A DNA stretch of 64,000 nucleotides from an uncultured Mycoplasma sp. (GCA_947040455.1 CAMRBN010000003.1:1-64000), one strand, 5' to 3'; shown: positions 1 to 14,503, numbered from the stretch's first letter. Notes: a model not told the origin generated them from the sequence alone. Made by a program: numbers and translations.

Positions 1-2207
1 CACAAGATATTGATGCAACTAAATTAGCAATTATGAAAAAAGCATTTGATACAATGCCTGCTCGTACTACTGATGCTCAAATAATGGCAGGATTACAAAT
101 TCAAAAATTTGGTCCTGATATTTTTAATCAATATACAATTAATTTAGTTGCTAAACCAGGTTATTTAATTAATGAAGATTTGGAAAATTTAGAATCAAAT
201 ATTTTTATTATTAATATTAATTTTACAATATCACGAAAAGAAATTTTTGATGAATTGATCACATCTACAGAAATGAAGAATTTTAAAACAGAACCTTCAG
301 CAATTGATATAAATAAATTAGCTATAATTAAAAAAGCATTTGATATACAAACATCTTTGGATGAAGATATTATTGATTGATTATTAGTTTCAAAAACAAC
401 TTCTGAAATAGGTGAACATACACTTGTTCTAACTGCCAAACCAGGATATTTAATTAATAATTTTGAAGTATTATCATCAAAATCTTTTGAATCAATTATT
501 AATTTTAATGTAACCAACCAACCAACATCAAATATAAACATAACCAAAAAAGAATTAATAACATTGATTAATACTATTCCTAATAACATTAATTTAACAG
601 TACTTCCTATAATTAAAAAAATATTTATAATTAATGAATCAATTGATACACGAGATTTAATTGATGGATTACAATTTAGTGTAATCAATTTAGAAGCACC
701 AAACACACACAAACTTGCTCTAACTGCCAAACCAGGATATTTAATTAATAATATAAATTCATTTGAATCAAGTGAATTTACATTGCCAATAATTGATTTA
801 GCAATAGGGATAAAAGATAATCTAGGAATGATTACTCCAAATGATATGTCTAATATTACTGAGAGTAATCAATCAATTGATGAAGAAAAATTCAATATTA
901 TTTCAAAATTATTTGAGATAAATCCTCAAGACAAAACAATGGTGATGGATGGTCTGATGGTAAAGAGAACTATTCAACAATCAGGCAACAAATATAACCT
1001 TATTTTAACTCCTAAACCAGGATTTACAATTAATTCTCAAGAAGATTCTTATGTTTCAGTAGAATTTACTGTTATTATAAATATATTAGTAACTTCTAAA
1101 TTATCTGATGAGATGACTATTGCTAGAAATGAAATAAATTTAGTATCTGAAAGTTATCAAAATATAACTCCGGAAATGTTGGAAATAATTAGAAAAGTAT
1201 TTAATTTCAACCAAGCATCTTCAGAAAATATCATTACTGGATTAAAAATTAAAAAAATTAATTTAGAAGCACCAAACACACACCAATTAGTTCTAATTGC
1301 AAAACCAGGATTTGAAATTAATGGACAAGTAACAGAATTACTTTCAAATACAATAATTGATACTGTTAATTTGATAATTTCTAAAAAACCCGTATCTGAA
1401 ATATTTGTTAAATTAGATGAATGAAAAGCTTCTGAAATAAATAATGGAATTTTAGATATCGTTCCTTTGAATATAAGTGTTATTAGAAAAGTTTTTAATT
1501 TAGATGATAATATAAGTGATGATCAATTAATGTCTGCGGCAAGTATTCAGAAAACAATTTACGGTGAACACAAATTTATTTTATCTTTAATTCCTAAACA
1601 AGGATACACAATTAATGAAGAAATAACCCCGTTGTTATCAGAAAAATTCATCATTAAAATAAATATAGAATTATCAAGTAAACCAACAGAATCAATAGAC
1701 AATTTAACCGTTACAAATATTAAAAGATTCTCAAAATCATACAGTAAAATACCAGAAGTATGAATAATTAAGAAAGTATTTAATATGAATTTTGATGTAA
1801 TAAGCAATAACGATGTTCTTAATGCATTTAAAGTTCGTAAAATACAAATTTCTAGCAATATGTTTCAATTACAAATGAAGATTGTTGATGAAAATTATTA
1901 TCTTAATGGTTATGATAATGGAGTTGGAACTGAATTCTTGTCAGAAAAATTCAAATCTGTTCCAAATTTTAAAATAAGTCCTATATATAATCAAGAAGTA
2001 ACGAAAGAAGAAATAACAAGTATAGGATTGAGTAATGAAAACATTGACAAACCCAAACTTGAAATTATTAAAAAAGTTTTTAATATAACAAATTTTAATG
2101 ATGATTTAATCATTAAGGGATTACAAGTTAAAAGAATTTATTCAGAATTAGAAAATGCTAATACCATTATTTTAATTGCAAAACCAGGATATACTATAAA
2201 TCAATAA
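1..2207 (+). CDS. Large repeat surface protein, C-terminal part (5' end outside window)
   Basis: The frame is open from the first bases (codons start at base 3) to the TAA at 2205-2207, about 734 codons, crossing in-frame TGA (Trp) at for example 378 and 1422. It consists of about eight degenerate units of roughly 96 residues. Each has a helix-like stretch (IIKKVFN, IIKKAFD), a Gly-Leu-x-Lys/Gln strand and a motif ending in AKPGYLIN or KPGFTIN. The protein stops right after the last motif (AKPGYTINQ), with no membrane segment or sorting signal, so any anchor must lie in the missing N-terminal part. No enzyme motif is visible. The unit length resembles that of the 1460-aa repeat protein at 35.4 kb, but the motif differs. 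Likely a secreted or surface repeat protein; function unknown. Confidence 0.8.
100..2207 (+). repeat. Tandem in-gene repeats, about 289 bp each
   Basis: The KPG-type motifs recur near 150, 435, 728, 1013, 1304, 1593, 1880 (degenerate) and 2180, a spacing of about 285-300 bp. Some units share long exact nucleotide runs. The stretch from TAACTGCCAAACC onward is the same at about 430 and 721, and a 24-nt run beginning AATTTAGAAGCACC occurs at about 687 and 1259. Other units are diverged. This mixture suggests repeated duplication with local homogenisation. Confidence 0.75.
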
Positions 2208-2250
2208 ATAAAACACTTAATTGATAAAATATTTATCTAATAATTAAACT

Positions 2251-2280
2251 AAAAACTCATTATGCAGTGAGTTTTTATTT
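2251..2280 (+). terminator. Rho-independent-type terminator after the repeat protein
   Basis: A perfect 9-bp stem (2251-2259 with 2268-2276), an 8-nt loop and a T-rich 3' side lie 44 nt after the stop codon at 2207. Confidence 0.7.
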
Positions 2281-2330
2281 TAATTGTAATTATTAATATA
2301 TTCAAATAAATTTATAGAAAATATTTGATA

Positions 2331-2336
2331 TATAAT
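2331..2336 (+). promoter_or_regulatory. -10 box of the helicase-nuclease gene
   Basis: A perfect TATAAT stands 47 nt before the ATG at 2384. The leader carries a GGGGAA ribosome-binding site just before the start. No good -35 is visible. This gene therefore has its own promoter after the upstream terminator. Confidence 0.5.
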
Positions 2337-2383
2337 TTAATTAATAATAAATTTAAAGTTAATATTATATTGGGGAATTATAA

Positions 2384-5300
2384 ATGTCTAAAAAAGATGA
2401 GTACTTAAAAAACAAAATAATTAACTTGGTTTCAATTAGCACTAAAGATAGAACAATTTTTACCAAACTGAATTCAAATGATATTTACAATCCCTTAATT
2501 TTTTATAATCTTAAAGATCTTAATAATTTGTTTAAAAATAATAAAATTGCTAAATTATCACATAAAAATGATTGATCAAAAATCGAATCCGATTTATCAA
2601 AAATAGATAATGTAAAAGAGTTCTTGAAATTTTTAGAGGATAAATCATTGTTTATTCCTAAAAGTAAAGTTAATTTATTGCTAAATTCATTTACTTTTAA
2701 TAAAGATATTGTTTTAGACTATTTAAAATCAAAATTTGAAATATTAGATAAAAAATTAGCTAATTTAGACACTATGGCTAAAACTAGGGAAGTTGATACT
2801 GGTGATTGATGTTTATATTTGGCAAGATATTTTTTAACTGGTAGTTTGACCAATGGCGAAATGATTAAAGCGCCAATTATTTTTAAAGAAGTAAATATTG
2901 ATTTATTGGATGCTTCTTTGAAAGATAAAGAAGGAGATATGAGGATTAATGAAAAATTAATTGTTCATTTAATTAAACAAGAAAAAAAGAGCGCTCTACT
3001 TCTTAAAGAGTGAAATGAAATAAATAATATAGATGATGCAATAAATTATCTTAACCTTCATTTTGATTTTAATTTATTTATTCCTTCTGGACAAAATGAA
3101 TTTGTTAATGAAGATATGCCAAAAGCAAGATCTAGAATGTTGGGAAAATTAATGATTGAAGATCAATATATATTCGGATTTTTTAGACCAAATGGTGGAA
3201 AACTAAAGCAAGATTTAGAACATATAATAGACATCAAAGCTGATGTTTTTGGTGATGAAACAAAAGTGAAAATTTTTGACCCTGAAAAGCTTATTTTAGA
3301 CAAAGACAGTAAGTGAATTCAAATAAGTTCATTGAATTTATCGCAGTTATTTGCTTTGAATTTATCAATAAATTCTAATACTATTATTCATGGCCCTCCA
3401 GGTACAGGAAAAAGCGAAACAATCGCTAATATTATAGCCAATATTATGATGAATAATAAAACAGCTTTAATGGTTTCTGAAAAGAAAGCCGCACTGGATG
3501 TTTTATTGGATCGACTAGGACCGTTAAAAGATTTTGGAATGTTTTTTCAAGATACTAAAATAACAAAAGATAAAGTAATTTTCTATAAAATTATAAAAAA
3601 TTTGGGAGATATTTATGCAAGTCCCAACTTAGTAATGCCAGACTTTTCATATAGTGAAAATATTTTAAATTATTTAATAAAAGAAAAAAATAATTTAAAT
3701 AGAGCATATAGAATTACCCAAATTATGAAACAATGAAATATTGGTAATTTTGACTACAATGACTATTTAGCAGCAAAATATGAGATTTTAGATGAAAATA
3801 CATTAACGTTAATTAAAAAGCATAAATTACAATATTTAACAAAAATAGAATTCTTTTCTTTGGAACACTTGGCAATTTTATTGTTGCATAAAAATATTTT
3901 GAATCCCATTGATGCTGAAATATTTCATCTTCAAATGAAAAAAAGTTTTGATGATTTTGAAAATGATATTGAAAATTTAAATAATTTTTGAAATCCATTA
4001 GGAAAATTTGATTTAAGAAACTTAACAATTATGGAAATTAAAAGTATTGAAAGAGCTCAACCCAGAATTAGTGAATTGTCTCAAAAACATCCAGATATTA
4101 TTAAGATGTTTGAAAAAGATATTTTTATTTATGAAGATTTGGAAAAATATTATTTTGAATTAGAAAAATTTTGCGATGAATTAAAAATAAAAAGAGATAT
4201 TTTGATAAAGATTATGGTTGATAATCAAGCTCATAAAATTTTAGATGCAGTTAATAAAGTGGGAATACTAGAAAAAAAATATGTTATTAGTAATTGATAT
4301 TTAATGGATGAAATCAAAACTAGCAATTTGAAAAAAATAAAAATTACAAATTGAAAACAAATAATTTTATTGATCGAAAAAATTGTAAAATATATTATTA
4401 ATTTTGATGATTTCTTTGTTTATTTGAAAAATAAGAAAATATTGAGTTCACTAAATGTTTTCTTTTTTATCAAGGGATTTGTTTTTGTTGAATACTTAAC
4501 AGACTTTATTGAAAACCACTGATTAAAATTTGACTCTATTTTACCTGTTGTAATTTACTCAAATAAAATAACTTTTGTAAAAGCTGAATTAGCAAGCAAG
4601 GTATTTAAGTTTGAAAAATATTATAATGACGATGAAAATCAAGCATTAATTTACAAGTATGCTCAGATAAATGATTCTGTATATAGTGAAAAAGACATTG
4701 ATTGAAATATTATTATTCAAGAAATATATCAAAGATTAATAATTTCATGAAAAGAAAAAATCAATAACACTTCTAATAAAGAAGATATTATTGAAATTTT
4801 TAGATTGAGTAATTTGAAAAGATTTCCTAAAATTAAAACATTTATGAAAAAATACTTTTCATCTTTATTAGAATTATTCCCCATATGAATTTCTCGTCCT
4901 GAAGATGTTTCTGACATTATTGAATGTGAAGGAAAGATTTTTGATTATGGAATTTTTGATGAAGCTAGTCAAATGTTTTTGGAAAGAGCGTACCCAATTT
5001 TATATAGAACAGATATTAAGATTGTCGCTGGAGATGATAAACAATTGAAACCTTCCTCTTTTTTTAATACTAGATACAACGAAAAAGAAGATGAAGATGA
5101 AGAAGAAAATGAAGCAGAAGAAACATTATATAAAATTCAATACAAGGATTTGGATTCGTTGCTATTAAGAGCAATTGTTTCAAATTGAAATGAAATTTTA
5201 TTGAACAACCACTATCGCTCAATTTCTCAAGATTTAATAGAATTTTCTAACAAAAATATTTATGACAATAACTTGAATGTAGCTTCCTTCAATAAAAGTT

Positions 5301-6160
5301 TTAATAGCAAGCCATTTGAAGTCATTGATGTTGATGGATTCTTTGTGAATAGAGTTAATAAAGAAGAGGCTCAAAAAGTGTTGGAAGTTATTGTGGGAAA
5401 TCTAGATAATTATCAAAAGATTTTGGTTATTACTTTCAACGAATCACAAGCAGGTTTAATAATTTCTCAAATATTATCAAGTAAAAATAAAGAAATTATT
5501 ATGAAGATGAGGGAGTCTAGATTAATAATCACCAATCTAGAAAATGTACAGGGAAACGAAGGTGATTTAGTTATTTTATCCATAGCTTATGGAAAACCTT
5601 CAGCAATTAAAAAAATGAGAAACTCTTTTGGACCTTTAAATATGGAGGGAGGGAAAAATAGACTAAATGTTGCAGTAACAAGATCCAAACATAAAATGAT
5701 TGTTGTTAAATCATTTAGGAGTGAAGATATGTCTGTTTCGCCAACTAATTTAAATGCACAGTGTTTTAAGGAGTTTATAGTTCATTGTGATAATGTTTCA
5801 GCCAACATAGAGTTAGAGAAAAAATGACTAACTTTAGATTCGGCTTTTGAAAGAGATGTGAGTGATTCCTTATCAAAATTTATTTTAGAGAGAAATGGAT
5901 TATTTTTATTGCCCAAATATAAAATTGGAACTAAGAGAATAGATATTGCCATCTTTGATAAATATACCAATAATGTTTCTTTAGGAATCGAACTACATCA
6001 ATGATCTTATGATAATTATGAAGCATTAAAGAATTTTGACAACCAAGCATTTATAAAAACAAGAGGTTATCATATTTTCAACATTTTTGAAATTGATTGA
6101 AGAAAAAATAAACAAAAAATAATCAGAGAAATAGTTAATGAAGTTAAGTTAAATAGATAA
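2384..6160 (+). CDS. DUF4011 / SF1 helicase / PD-(D/E)XK-type nuclease protein (Hhe-like)
   Basis: 1258 codons with many TGA Trp codons. The N-terminus resembles DUF4011: a start like NKIINLVSISTKDR and, near residues 145-200, LYLARYFLTG followed by KAPIIFKEV. A Walker A (GPPGTGKSETIAN) lies at about residues 337-349. An insert of about 500 residues follows, then the Walker B (IFDEAS, about 857-862) with AGDDKQLKPS as motif III. Motif IV-like NHYRS, NVQGNEGD and the motif VI-like NVAVTRSKHK follow. The last 100 residues match the DUF559/MTES_1575 type of nuclease fold, with acidic residues in RIDIAIF (D about 1187) and LGIELHQ (E about 1203). The same order, DUF4011-helicase-nuclease, occurs in proteins reported as the single-gene antiviral system Hhe and in many uncharacterised bacterial proteins. 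It stands alone with its own promoter; the next gene is convergent. A role in DNA repair or in phage/plasmid restriction is inference. Confidence 0.85.
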
Positions 6161-6162
6161 TA

Positions 6163-7029
6163 TTACTTAATTAAATCAATTAAAGCGTTTTTAACAAACT
6201 TAGAAGCTCCTCCTGGAAATATCATAGTTGCTCTTTCTTGGATTTCAGGTCTAGAATCATGGCGAGTAATTGATGTTCCTGCATAATCCATCATTTCTAC
6301 ATCATTACCAGAATCTCCAAAAACCAAGATTTCTTCCGGAAGAACGTTGTAGTGTTTTTCATTAATATATTCTAGAGCAGTTCCCTTATTAATTCCCTTA
6401 ATAATTATTTCGATAAATTTTTCACCAGTATTTGCAAAATCAACTTTATCACATATTTTTTTAAGATTTTCAATCAAAAGTAAAGGATCCTCAATTATAT
6501 TCAAAAAATCTATACAAAATTTAGTTATATTTTTTAAGTCACTTGCATTTTCAACGATTGTGTAATCAAATACACCATCATTATCTTCATGTTCTAATAC
6601 AGATTGAGACATTGTTTCAAACTGACTAGAGTTATTTTTGACAAAATAAATGTTTTCCCTTTTTCCATAAGCAAAAATTAGTGTTGAGTTAGGTAATATT
6701 TCATCTAGGTAAGATATTATTTTTGGAATTTCAATTTGAATAATATCATCAGTTAAAGTTTTGTTTAAAATTAATTTTTGAGAATTCATAGAATAAATTT
6801 GACAACCATTTGCGGCAACTATAAAAGAATCTTTTGGTAAATTAATACCAAACTTATTTGCAATACTTAAAACATCTTTAAAGTGTCTTCCTGTAGCTAT
6901 TGAGAAGTATTTGTTTTCAACAGCTTTATGCAACTCATCAATCACATCACTATAAATGACATTTTTATTATCCTTATGATGTATTAATGTTCCATCCAAA
7001 TCTGTTACTATTCATTTAAATTTATTCAT
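6163..7029 (-). CDS. HAD-superfamily Cof-type sugar/nucleotide phosphatase
   Basis: 288 aa. The start at 7029 gives MNKFKWIVTDLDGTLIHH, so the HAD nucleophile motif DLDGT is complete; a start at 6999 would cut it. A GAGGTGAT ribosome-binding site lies 4 nt upstream. Other HAD motifs are SIATGRH (motif II), a Lys in the cap region and VFGDSGNDVEMMDYAG (motif IV, Mg binding). The length is typical of the Cof/YidA family, which removes phosphate from sugar phosphates or flavin precursors. It is the last gene of the parE-parC-nadE-azoR run, 41 nt after azoR. The substrate is not visible from sequence. Confidence 0.85.
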
Positions 7030-7070
7030 ATTATCACCTCTGTTTTATACATTAAAATTATATTCTATAT

Positions 7071-7661
7071 TTAAAATGTTTTAGATAATTTAATTAATTC
7101 TTCTTTATTAATTAATTCTTCAAAAGAAAGTGCTGATTTCTCATTGGTTTTAGTTCCGTCATAAATAATGGTGTTGATATTTTTTAAACCAATAAAATTC
7201 AGCAATCCTTCAAGATATTTATCGAATAACGCAAATGGATATCATCCTAAAGAAGCTCCTTGAGATAAAATTAATTGTACTTTTACATCTGAGTTAAGTA
7301 ATCCAATACTTTCACCATTTCCTTTGTATTTATATTCAAATGTTTTATTTGCTTGCAAAACATTATCAAAATATGATTTTAGTGATGTTGGAATATTGAA
7401 ATTTACCATTCCTGCAGAAATAATTATTTTATCAGCAGATTTCAATTGTTCAATTAAGATATCTGATTTATCATCAAAAAAAGTAGGAAGGTTTTCTGAT
7501 GTTAATGGTTTTAAAATATCTTCATTGGTATTTAAGTTTAAAATATCAATCTGATCGTTTGGATTAATGCTTGTATAATTTTTAAGAAAAATATCAACAG
7601 CCTTATTTGTTATTGAGTTTTGTGGAGATATACTACTTTGTATTACTAATATTTTTTTCAT
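7071..7661 (-). CDS. azoR: FMN-dependent NADH:quinone oxidoreductase / azoreductase
   Basis: 196 aa after reading through TGA at 7242-7244. It begins MKKILVIQSSISPQNS, the N-terminal flavodoxin-like strand and phosphate loop of the AzoR/FMN-reductase family. It also carries AGMVNFNIPTSLKSYFDNV, the conserved MYNFxxPxxLKxxxD block, and SQGASLGW near residue 140. The length equals that of bacterial AzoR (about 200 aa). It would use NADH to reduce quinones or azo compounds, a two-electron detoxification. A good AAGGAC ribosome-binding site precedes the ATG. It lies 12 nt after nadE in the same run. Confidence 0.87.
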
Positions 7662-7673
7662 TTTTTGTCCTTT

Positions 7674-8402
7674 TTATTTATCTAAGTTAGTTGGGTGAAG
7701 TGGTTTCGGAATTGCATTTCTTTTGTGTTGTGTACTTTGATGTTGTTTTATAATTTTAGTTACAATTTCGTTATCCAATTTTTTATTTTTTATAAATGAT
7801 TCAAAATCATTATAGGTAAAACCCAATTCTCCTTCATCTTCTTGATTATCTCATAAACCAGCAGATGGGGCTTTATTTATTATTGAACTAGGTAATTTTA
7901 ATAATTCAGAAATTTTAAATACTTCTGATTTTTGCAGATGTACTATTGGCAATAAATCGCAACCACCATCACCATATTTGGTGAAATAACCCAAATAATA
8001 TTCAGCATAGTTATCAGTTCCTAAAACCAAATATTTTTTTTCCTGAGCCAAGGCATAGAGGGTGGTCATCCTTAATCTGGCTTGCAAATTAGCTTTTGTA
8101 AGATTGTTCGAAAGTTTCAATTTCTCAGACATTAATTCATACTCATGTTTTAATTCAATAATGGTATAATCCAAATTAATGGTTTCACACAATTCAATAC
8201 CATCAACTTGATCATTTGGTCTATTTGATATTGGCATAATTACACCAAATGAATTATGAGGAAAAGCATCTTTTGCAATAGATGCAACAAGGGCCGAATC
8301 TATTCCGCCACTTATCCCAATGATAACTCCTTCGCTTCCAGTTTTATCAACTTCAGTTTTCAATCATTTAACTAAATAATTATAATATCTTAAATCTTTC
8401 AT
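7674..8402 (-). CDS. nadE: NH3-dependent NAD+ synthetase
   Basis: 242 aa. The start at 8402 (MKDLRYYNYLVKWLKTEV) is preceded by AGGAAT; the later Met at 8363 would delete the first helix. The ATP-pyrophosphatase P-loop is GISGGIDSALVA. Other family blocks are ARLRMTTLYALAQ, LGTDNYAEYYLGYFTKYGDGG and APSAGLWDNQEDEGELG, whose Trp is TGA. It makes NAD from deamido-NAD with ammonia and ATP, the last step of the pathway to which the NadD domain at 42-43 kb contributes the preceding step. Gaps of 9 nt to parC and 12 nt to azoR suggest one transcript. Confidence 0.95.
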
Positions 8403-8411
8403 AATTCATTC

Positions 8412-11006
8412 CTATATCTTGTATTTTTTCAATATTTCGTCGATATTTAATTCATCAACTTCTTTGATCTTATTTTGTGTTTTTTCAAAAGCATTATCAA
8501 TTATATTTTTGGATTTAGACATTGTCTCATCACCAGTCTTTATTGTAGGAACAACATTAAAGTATTCTTCATTTTTATCAATTAACATATCACTTTGGAT
8601 TTCTAAATTTAAAATATTTTTAGAAATTTTAGCGAAATTATTTTCTAAAATTTGACGGTTATTATCTATTTTGTATTTTTCTATTTGAATTCCAGTTGTA
8701 TTTTTAATAACAAAAGTTGTGTCATTAGCCCTTGTTATAGATTTTATAATCATTGGTTTTGAACTTAATAAAGTTGAAATTTTCCCACCTTTTGTAGCTT
8801 TTCCAGAATATGCTATAGTAGAAAAATTAATTTGTTTCATTTGATTTTTGTCATTTATAAACAATATTTTTTCTTTATTACTAGAAAGAACAAAAGATGT
8901 AACAATATTTTTGTCCAATTTAATCAAAGTATTTCCTGCAGGTCTTAAACCAAAAATAGGAATATCATTTTCGCTAAATTTAACGGTATATGTTCTATCT
9001 GTTGTAATTAAAATATCTTGCATTCCATTTGATAATTTAATTGAAACAAGTTCATCTTGGGGTTTTTTGAAACCGATTGCTTTAATTGGTTTGGAAATTC
9101 TGCTAACATCAAAATCTTTTATTAATACTTTTTTACCGATACCTTGTTTTGTTACAAAAACAATATAGCCGTTGGTTTGAAAGTCTGATATATCAACGCA
9201 ACCAATAATTTTTTCTCCTGATTCAAAACTAGCAAAATCAGATATATATTGACCGGGCTCCTTTCATTTACCTTCATTTATTTTGTAAATTGGTACAGAT
9301 ATATAATTACCTCTATTTGAAAAAACAAGCAATTTATTTGTTGTATTAGATTTATTTAAATATAATAAATAATCATCATCTTTGGTTCCGAATTTACTTA
9401 AATCATTTGAATCAAATATTCTTTGAGAAAATCTTTTAAGATATCCATCTTTAGATAAAGAAATGTGCACTGGTTCAGATTTCACTAATTCACTTTGATT
9501 TATTGAGATTTCTAATTCATTTTCATTGATTATAGTCTTTCTTGGAATTCCAAAATCTTTCTTTATTTGTTTTAAAATACTGATTAAGTATTCATTAAAT
9601 TTGTTTTCATCTTTTAAGACATCTTCGCAAAATTTAATTTTTTCTTGCAGTGTTTCACGATCACTTAAGTAAATGCTTACGTCGGTTTTATTTAGACGAT
9701 AAAGTCTTAATTCTGCAATAGCAATAGCTTGAATTTCAGAAAAGTGTAATTTTGTCATCAGGTTCAACACAACACCTTTTTTTGAATCAGTCGATTCTCT
9801 AATTACTCTAATTACTTCATCAGGGATTTCACTAACTCTTATTAATCCATTAACTATCTCTAATCTTTTAACATATTTTTCATAATCAAACTTAATTGCT
9901 TTTCGTTTAATATCTTTTATATGAGAAATATATGACTCAAGCATTTTGATGATTCCCAAAACTTTTGGAGCATTATCTTTGATAGAAATCATGTTGTATG
10001 AGTAATAAACTTTAATGTCGGTTTTTTGAAGTAAAAAATTCACAATCATTTCTACATTGGAATCTTTTTCTAAGAAAATTGCAATTGATATTCCATTCCT
10101 ATCCGTTTCGTCTCTTATTTCTTTTATGCCATCTATTTTTCCATTAAATCTTAATTCATCAATTTGTCTAACTAATTTTGATTTAACAACTCCATATGGT
10201 ATTTCTGTAATGTTTATTCAAGTTTCTTTTTTATCAATAATTATTTCATATTTAGAACAAATGGTAATTCTACCTTGTCCTCTTTCAAATGATTGTTCAA
10301 TACCCTTGGTTCCATATATTGTTCCACCGGTTGGAAAATCAGGGCCCTTTATATGTTTTAACAAAGTCTTCAAAGTTATTCCTGGATTTCTAATCATTGC
10401 TATTGAACTATCAATTATTTCCATTAAATTGTGAGGAGGTATTTCGGTTGCAAAACCAGAAGCTATTCCTCTAGCTCCATTAACTAATAAGTTGGGTAAA
10501 TAAGATGGCAAAATTACAGGTTCTTTTTCTGTATCATCAAAGTTTGGAGCATAAGGCACTGTGTTTTTGTCTAATTCATCAAGCATTAAATTAGCTATTT
10601 TTTCCAATTTGGTTTCTGTGTACCTCATTGCAGCAGCGGGATCATCATCAATAGAACCTTTATTTCCGTGCATTTCAATTAAAGGCATATTCATTTTTCA
10701 ATCTTGTCCCATACGAACCAATGCTTCATAAATTGAACTATCACCATGAGGGTGATATTTACCAATTACATCACCTACAATACGTGCTGATTTCTTGAAA
10801 GTTTTGTGACTTTGAAGACCCAATTCTGACATAGAAAATAAGATTCTTCTTTGTACAGGTTTCAATCCATCTCTAATATCTGGAAGAGCTCTTTGTTGGA
10901 TTATGTATTTTGAATAACGAGCAAAACGATCAGACATAATGTAGTCTAATGACTGATTTTCAAGTTTTTCATTATTTATAAAATCATTTTTATTTTCTTT
11001 AGCCAT
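8412..11006 (-). CDS. parC: DNA topoisomerase IV subunit A
   Basis: 864 aa in one frame once TGA is read as Trp. The N-terminal winged-helix/tower domain has [31 protein letters not shown] and the catalytic tyrosine in AAAMRYTE (about Tyr129). A long coiled-coil region with a gate follows, then a C-terminal beta-pinwheel with GyrA-box-like repeats and a charged tail. The [17 protein letters not shown] block and the following [13 protein letters not shown] fit ParC better than GyrA. It pairs with ParE just upstream to decatenate daughter chromosomes. An AAGGAAA ribosome-binding site precedes the ATG at 11006, 25 nt after parE. Confidence 0.95.
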
Positions 11007-11031
11007 AATTTATTTTCCTTTATTTTTTATC

Positions 11032-12963
<1,932 letters not shown>

Positions 12964-13082
12964 TTAATTTAAATTAATAAATGTAATTTAAATAAATATT
13001 ATTTTTTTAATCATTTATAATAAATTAGTTAAAATCAATGCAAATAAATAATTTGCATAATTAAATTTGGAGTTGATATATT

Positions 13083-13808
13083 ATGAATAAGCAAATATAT
13101 AGAACAAAAAAAAGTTTAATAATCAAAATAGTAAAAATATTATTTTGATTATTATTACTTGTTGGATTAATATTAACATCAATAGGTATTTATAAATTTG
13201 TTGATTCGGTTTTTACTATTAATCAATCTTTAATTGATTTAGAATCAATTACTACTCCTGAACTTGGTTATAAAGCTTTTGAAGATCTTTCGGGTTTAAT
13301 TCAAAATGCAAACATCAACTTAACTTTGTTCATAATTGGTGTTTTGTTAATGATTTTTTCTCGAATTGTCTCAAAACCTCCGTTAATAATTGTGAGCATA
13401 TTTGTTTGAATAGTTGAAAAAGATGAAAATTATAAAAGAAATTTCAAAAAGAAAGCAATAGTTGGAACTATTTTTTTAACAATGAGTTTGATTTGTGCAA
13501 TCATGACCCTAGTCGGTTTTGTTTGGATTTTAACACCTTTCACAGAAATCATTTCAAATGTTCAAAAAATTGTGGATACAAGTCTGATGGAAATTAATAA
13601 TAATTCTGCCACTATGACACCAGATCAACTATTTGAAATAATTGAAACATCAGCGGTTAGAGTGAATGATTATTTTCAAGAAATAAGTTTAGATTCAATT
13701 ATTAAAAAAAGTTTAGATATGTTTATTTTATTTATAATTGGTCTAACAAGTTGAATGATTATTGAGTTAACTCACGGAATTGTTGTTAAACTAAGAAAAA
13801 TAAAATAA
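13083..13808 (+). CDS. Integral membrane protein, four predicted TM segments
   Basis: 241 aa, start ATG at 13083 with GGAG about 12 nt upstream. Hydrophobic segments lie near residues 17-38, 80-110, 128-152 and 210-232, with a polar loop of about 50 residues between the last two. No transporter or enzyme motif is visible. It is divergent from parE and is followed 18 nt later by a soluble protein of unknown function, so the two are probably cotranscribed. I do not recognise the family. Confidence 0.75.
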
Positions 13809-13826
13809 TATTAACAAGGAAAATAT

Positions 13827-14414
13827 ATGAAAGACAAAGATATACCAAAAAATATACTTCAGGGACTTGAAAATTATCAATCCCAAATTATTAATTCAAA
13901 TATTTTGTTGAAAAAATCACAAGATTTAATTTTGAAAATATTTGATAATAAAACTAAAATCAACGCAAGTCAAATTCATATAAAAGGAATTGCAATTCTT
14001 TTAAAAAGTGTTTTTGATGTAATTATTTGTTCTAGTTTAATTTTAGAATCGAAAGAATATTTAGAAAATAAAAATTACTTTGATAAGATGTTGCAAGTTG
14101 AAAAAATTAATGTTAATTGAATTCCAAAAACGTTGAATGAAAATAATGTTGAATTTAAATTAAATTATTTTTCTCAAGAAGTTATCAAAGAAAATTATTC
14201 ATTTTTGTTGAAGATTTCCTCTGATGATTCTATAAAAAATTTAAATGAATTAGATTTAGAAAAGGAGCAAGAAATAGTGAACAAACTAAATTCCATAGTT
14301 GATAATATTTCTAAATTAATCATTGCTCATAAAATTAAATTACACAATCTTCCATATTTTTATACAATTCAAATAAAAAATGATGATATTGAAGTCGATA
14401 TTGAAACAGTGTAA
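13827..14414 (+). CDS. Conserved-looking soluble protein of unknown function
   Basis: 195 aa, crossing a TGA Trp at 14118-14120 (VNWIPKTL). An AAGGAAA ribosome-binding site precedes the ATG. The protein is mostly helical with Ile/Leu/Asn/Lys-rich composition, no signal peptide, no membrane segment and no motif I recognise. It follows the membrane protein gene by 18 nt and may act with it. Confidence 0.7.
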
Positions 14415-14503
14415 ATGTTTGTTTTGAATAATAGAATAAATAAATTGTTATAATGACTTTGAAATAAAATTTAAATTTAAATTTTAAATAAATAAGGATA
14501 AAA

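Noticed and set aside
161-730. Open frame of about 190 codons on the minus strand inside the first repeat protein
   Set aside because: It is antisense to a clear repeat coding frame and has low-complexity Ile/Leu/Ser composition; a shadow of AT-rich codons.
2384-6160. The helicase gene as a run of broken pseudogene pieces
   Set aside because: All interruptions are TGA, in the same frame, and the Walker A, Walker B and nuclease motifs are intact; with TGA as Trp it is one complete gene.
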